A stretch of DNA of 64,000 nt, taken from assembly GCF_003323745.1 (NCBI RefSeq), contig NZ_QOIL01000002.1, forward strand, positions 62,001 to 126,000, given 5' to 3'. The notes under the pieces are model-generated. The model searched no databases and was not told the DNA's origin. It saw nothing but the letters and a program-made list of their open reading frames with translations. This document shows positions 63,106 to 64,000 of this stretch, piece by piece (within the stretch, counting starts at the first letter, position 1; each line of letters begins with the position of its first letter). The stretch is from Sphaerisporangium album. Its GTDB lineage: Bacteria; Actinomycetota; Actinomycetes; Streptosporangiales; Streptosporangiaceae. Both the position numbers and the translations under genes were made by a program.

Positions 63106-64000
63106 TACGCCCGGTCGTGCGGAGGGCGAGCGCGCGGCGCCCGGTCCCGAGGGGCGACGGCCCGCGACGCCGGACGGCCCGGAAGATGCGGCAGCCCGTG
63201 GTCCTGAAGAGGCGGGGAACGGCGGCCTCGAAGGGACTGGAGGCGGGCGGCCCGCCCGGGCGGGCGATCCGGCCGGCCGTGACGCGCGGCGCGGCGGGGG
63301 CGTCTGGCAGGGCACGGCGCTCGCCGGGCTCGGGGTGCTGGCCTTTTCCGGGAGCTTTCCGGCCACCGAGTTCGCGATGCGGGGCTTCGACCCCTATCTG
63401 GTCGCCATCGGCAGGGCGGCCCTCGCCGCGCTGGTCGCGGGGGTCTGCCTGATCGCCGCCGGAGCCCCGCTCCTGCCGCCCCGCGCCCACCTGCGGTCGT
63501 ACGCGGTCATCGGGCTCGGCGTGGTCTTCGGGTTCCCGCTGTTCAGCGGGCTCGCGCTGGACTCGGGGGCGAGCGTGTCGCACGCCGCCGTCGTGATCGG
63601 CCTGCTCCCGGCCGCCACGGCCGTGTGCGCCGTCCTGCGCGCGGGGGAGCGCCCACGCGCGCTGTTCTGGGCCGCCTGCGCCGCCGGGGCCGTGTCGGTG
63701 ACGGTCTTCACGCTGAGCCGGGGAGGCGGGCGCCCGTCCCTCGCCGACCTGCTGCTGCTCGCGGCCCTGCTCTGCGCGGCGGCCGGGTACACCGAGGGCG
63801 GCAGGCTGGCCCGGCACACCCCGGGCTGGCGGGTGATCTCGTACGCGCTGGTGGTCGCGGCCCCGATCTCGGTGCCGGTCACGGTCGTGCTGGCCGTGGT
63901 CACGCCCTGGCATCCGACGGTGGCGGCTGTGGCGGGGTTCGCCTACGTGGCGCTGGTGTCGATGTTCCTCGGATTCATCCCGTGGTACGCCGGGCTCGCC
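63059..64000 (+). CDS. EamA/DMT-family transporter, N-terminal part (runs past window end)
   Basis: Open frame from ATG 63059 to the last base. From residue about 85 the hydrophobic helices are typical of EamA (LAFSGSFPATEFAMRGFDPYLVAIGRAALAALVAGV, then GASVSHAAVVIGLLPAATAVCAVL). No ATG, GTG or TTG in this frame lies between 63059 and the first helix, so an 84-residue Gly/Pro/Arg-rich leader seems to be translated. Divergent from MocR and probably exporting or importing its effector. Confidence 0.8.
   Translation, partial: MREQNSAIVPSAVSPHTPGRAEGERAAPGPEGRRPATPDGPEDAAARGPEEAGNGGLEGTGGGRPARAGDPAGRDARRGGGVWQGTALAGLGVLAFSGSFPATEFAMRGFDPYLVAIGRAALAALVAGVCLIAAGAPLLPPRAHLRSYAVIGLGVVFGFPLFSGLALDSGASVSHAAVVIGLLPAATAVCAVLRAGERPRALFWAACAAGAVSVTVFTLSRGGGRPSLADLLLLAALLCAAAGYTEGGRLARHTPGWRVISYALVVAAPISVPVTVVLAVVTPWHPTVAAVAGFAYVALVSMFLGFIPWYAGLA

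Overview
The window is high-GC DNA with GTG/TTG starts, dense 4-bp start/stop overlaps and the actinobacterial translation-gene order. Together with a DUF397/XRE/ATP-binding trio, a secreted M14 peptidase and a very long Gly/Pro/Arg-rich IF2 linker, this points to a filamentous actinomycete, most likely Streptosporangiales (genus not determinable). The window opens inside a family-3 glycoside hydrolase and closes inside an EamA transporter. No rRNA, tRNA or CRISPR array was found.

Region 1 (1-15.3 kb) is accessory: an SDR, an MBOAT O-acyltransferase with a frameshifted AlgJ/AlgX-like partner, and a PadR-led operon of membrane and secreted proteins. Two near-identical inverted repeats, each carrying the -35 and -10 of a promoter, sit in front of the MBOAT locus and in front of padR, so one PadR probably controls both. 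Then come a secreted small protein, an FAD oxidase, DUF397/XRE/ATPase, an MFS exporter with TetR, an ATP-grasp enzyme and a VapBC module whose operator covers its own start codon.

Region 2 (15.4-25.6 kb) holds a large secreted zinc carboxypeptidase, an SDR and flavin reductase with a CAAGCACTTGCTTG operator upstream, a divergent GntR pair, a GNAT enzyme, a CutC and DUF6986 pair, and a ferredoxin-NADP reductase.

Region 3 (25.9-37.7 kb) is the core block proS, DUF4236, DUF4439, lipoprotein, rimP, nusA, ylxR, infB, DUF503, rbfA, nrnA, truB. Its usual continuation, ribF-rpsO-pnp-M16 peptidase-dapB, resumes at 52.5 kb. About 15 kb of accessory DNA separates truB from ribF.

That island (37.7-52.5 kb) is the most interesting part. 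It carries a nine-gene same-strand run: GntR regulator, APC permease, a fused PfkB kinase-SIS isomerase/deglycase, a nucleotidyltransferase-like protein, a metallophosphoesterase, a LOG-type protein, an allantoinase, a hydantoin/allantoin racemase-like protein and an allantoicase. The first three match the parts list of fructosamine (frl) operons with kinase and deglycase fused; the last three are ureide catabolism. Behind it, an IS200/IS605-type element with an intact tnpB and a frameshifted tnpA has split a secreted PPC-domain protein gene, and a LysR gene follows.

Region 4 (52.5-64 kb) finishes the core block and adds menA, a GNAT enzyme, a CGNR zinc-finger regulator, and a MocR regulator divergent from an EamA transporter whose start codons share one CATG. 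Several genes have a -10-like hexamer about 7 nt before the start codon, suggesting leaderless transcripts. Degenerate 21-30 bp tandem repeats lie just beyond several stop codons.
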